This document shows, piece by piece, positions 14,835 to 15,410 of a stretch of DNA of 15,410 nucleotides. The number at the start of each line of letters is the position of its first letter. Position 1 is the stretch's first letter. This DNA is from Bryobacterales bacterium (GTDB lineage Bacteria > Acidobacteriota > Terriglobia > Bryobacterales > Bryobacteraceae), in contig PKYZ01000531.1 of NCBI GenBank assembly GCA_003132865.1, forward strand, positions 1 to 15,410, read 5' to 3'. The position numbers and the translations under genes are program-made. Under the pieces are notes generated by a model. It saw only the letters and a list, made by a program, of their open reading frames with translations, was not told the origin of the DNA and ran no database searches.

Positions 14835-14861
14835 CCCGCTCCCGCCTGTCACGCCATACTC

Positions 14862-14890
14862 ATAGTACCGTAGAATACCCGCTTAGCCAA
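14862..14890 (-). promoter_or_regulatory. Promoter-like mirror copy in the right end, reading inward
   Basis: The right end repeats the spacing of the transposase promoter on the minus strand: TTGGCT (14885-14890), 17 bases, then TACTAT (14862-14867), followed by GAGTATGG. The frame after that ATG stops after two codons. If active it would make RNA antisense to the cargo genes; it may only be a conserved transposase-binding sequence. Confidence 0.35.
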
Positions 14891-14904
14891 GTAAATAGTT
14901 GCCC
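14878..14904 (-). repeat. Right terminal inverted repeat (IRR)
   Basis: The reverse complement begins GGGCAACTATTTACTTGGCT and matches the left end at 25 of 27 positions. TAATAA follows immediately on the outside. Confidence 0.9.
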
Positions 14905-14910
14905 TAATAA
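14905..14910. repeat. Right copy of the transposon target-site duplication (TAATAA)
   Basis: Identical to 11851-11856. Deleting the element and one copy would join the regulator's stop codon directly to the GCCCTGCCCG that follows. Confidence 0.7.
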
Positions 14911-14948
14911 GCCCTGCCCGCGCGCGCTGGGCGCCCCGCCCCGAGGGT

Positions 14949-14967
14949 TCCCAGTGTTACTCTGGGA
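14949..14967. terminator. Weak hairpin in the spacer after the transposon
   Basis: TCCCAG and CTGGGA form a 6-bp stem with a 7-base loop. No T-tract follows. Before the insertion it would have lain about 40 bases past the regulator's stop, so it may have ended that gene's transcript. Confidence 0.3.
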
Positions 14968-15030
14968 TTGGAGATTCGGCCCTAGAGCCACGGTGACCCT
15001 TGCTCGCCAGGTCCCTGCCACACCCAATGA

Positions 15031-15036
15031 GATAAT
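15031..15036 (+). promoter_or_regulatory. Candidate -10 element for a leaderless downstream gene
   Basis: GATAAT ends 6 bases before the GTG at 15043, the same geometry as before 6403 and 11906. No -35 at the right spacing and no ribosome site are visible. Confidence 0.4.
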
Positions 15037-15042
15037 GTCGTC

Positions 15043-15410
15043 GTGAATCGGCTCCTCATCCTACCTTTGCTTGCCACGGCCCTGTGCGCCGCCGAAATCA
15101 CAACCGGAGCCATGCTGGGCCGGCACTACGATCCGCGTGCCTTCTACGTCCGCAACGCGGTGCCCTCCGGGCCCGGCGAGAGCTGGCAAAAAACCTACAG
15201 CGGCCCCGCCTACCGCCGCGAAGCCCAGGGCAAGCTCATGAACATCCGCCTGGCCAACGCTCTGTTTCTCGACGAGTGGATGCACGAGCGCGCCTTCGAT
15301 CCAGTCACGGCGAGCTCATGGTCAACGTCAGCCTGCAAGGCGCGCAAGCCGGATACGACAAGTCCGTCAACGGCATCGATCGCGAGAACGCCTATCGCCT
15401 CGGCCCCGGC
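15043..15410 (+). CDS. Secreted protein of unknown function, cut by the window end and apparently frameshifted
   Basis: A GTG start gives a signal peptide (MNRLLILPLLATALCAAE) followed by ITTGAMLGRHYDPRAFYVRN and MNIRLANALFLDEWMHERAF. I do not recognise the family. The first frame stays open to the window end, but from 15300 its translation turns into a Ser/Thr/Ala/Pro-rich string, with 25 of 36 codons ending in G or C. The frame starting at 15300 reads HGELMVNVSLQGAQAGYDKS and on to NGIDRENAYRLGPG, with 31 of 37 codons ending in G or C. This suggests one base is missing near 15298-15302 (for example GATTCCAGT read as GATCCAGT). The gene continues beyond the window, so its true state is unknown. 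Confidence 0.55.
   Translation, partial: MNRLLILPLLATALCAAEITTGAMLGRHYDPRAFYVRNAVPSGPGESWQKTYSGPAYRREAQGKLMNIRLANALFLDEWMHERAFDPVTASSWSTSACKARKPDTTSPSTASIARTPIASAP

Larger units (their letters stand above)
11857..14904 (+). mobile_element. IS1595-family transposon carrying five cargo reading frames (3,048 bp)
   Basis: The element is bounded by terminal inverted repeats that start GGGCAA on the left and end TTGCCC on the right, and is flanked by TAATAA on both sides. The outer 27 positions match at 25. After a divergent decamer the ends match again at TACTAT and, with a 2-base gap, AGTATGG. Inside are an IS1595-type transposase and five plus-strand cargo frames spaced by a few bases or overlapping. 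IS1595 elements with passenger genes are a known variation of the family. Cargo base composition differs from the transposase: 24 of 60 bases are G or C at 13141-13200 and 25 of 60 at 13921-13980. The insertion left the upstream regulator intact. Confidence 0.88.

Noticed and set aside
11857..14904. Composite transposon made of two insertion sequences
   Set aside because: Only one transposase and one pair of terminal repeats are present; the right end has no second IS copy.
14780..15046. 88-residue plus-strand frame crossing the right end of the transposon
   Set aside because: It spans the inverted repeat, the target duplication and the spacer, and its translation has no structure typical of a protein.

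Overview
The window looks like chromosomal DNA of an acidobacterium of the Solibacter/Bryobacter kind. This rests on gene content, not on a marker gene: an Oar-type TonB-dependent receptor with an N-terminal carboxypeptidase-regulatory domain, a CRTAC1-like FG-GAP/ASPIC-UnbV protein, a DUF5107-TPR protein, a second TPR protein, and a membrane-anchored winged-helix regulator. Host genes are GC-rich (42 of 60 bases at 4201-4260).

Left part (1-10476). Four minus-strand genes encode exported proteins. The receptor gene (10052 to 6507) is closed by a strong intrinsic terminator. Directly after it, the UnbV-type gene (6403 to 4664) appears to start its own leaderless transcript. It overlaps the TPR gene (4667 to 3444) by 4 bases, and the DUF5107-TPR gene (3408 to 25) follows after 35 bases, so these three look like one operon. 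The plus-strand regulator (TTG start at 10477) is divergent from the receptor. The 424-base region between them holds a perfect 22-bp palindrome made of two TTCACGTGAA units one helical turn apart, upstream of a plausible receptor promoter. I read this as a regulated outer-membrane uptake locus; the substrate is unknown, with glycan or peptide possible.

Middle part (11857-14904). A 3,048-bp IS1595-family transposon lies directly after the regulator's stop codon. It has long imperfect terminal inverted repeats (25 of 27 outer positions match) and an apparent 6-bp target duplication, TAATAA. Besides the transposase it carries five cargo reading frames in tight order on the plus strand: a proteasome-fold N-terminal-nucleophile hydrolase interrupted by a one-base frameshift, a 94-residue protein of unknown function, a short PIN-domain protein, and two 64-residue proteins. 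The first three are much more AT-rich (about 40-42% GC in sampled lines) than the transposase and host genes, so the element is a mosaic. This hydrolase/small protein/PIN set is the best candidate in the window for an undescribed system, perhaps a toxin-antitoxin or defence module; that role is inference.

Right part (14905-15410). A short spacer with a hairpin is followed by the start of a secreted protein of unknown function (GTG at 15043), cut by the window end and apparently frameshifted near 15300. Two one-base shifts in one window mean that sequencing or assembly error must be considered for both. No tRNA, rRNA or CRISPR array was seen.
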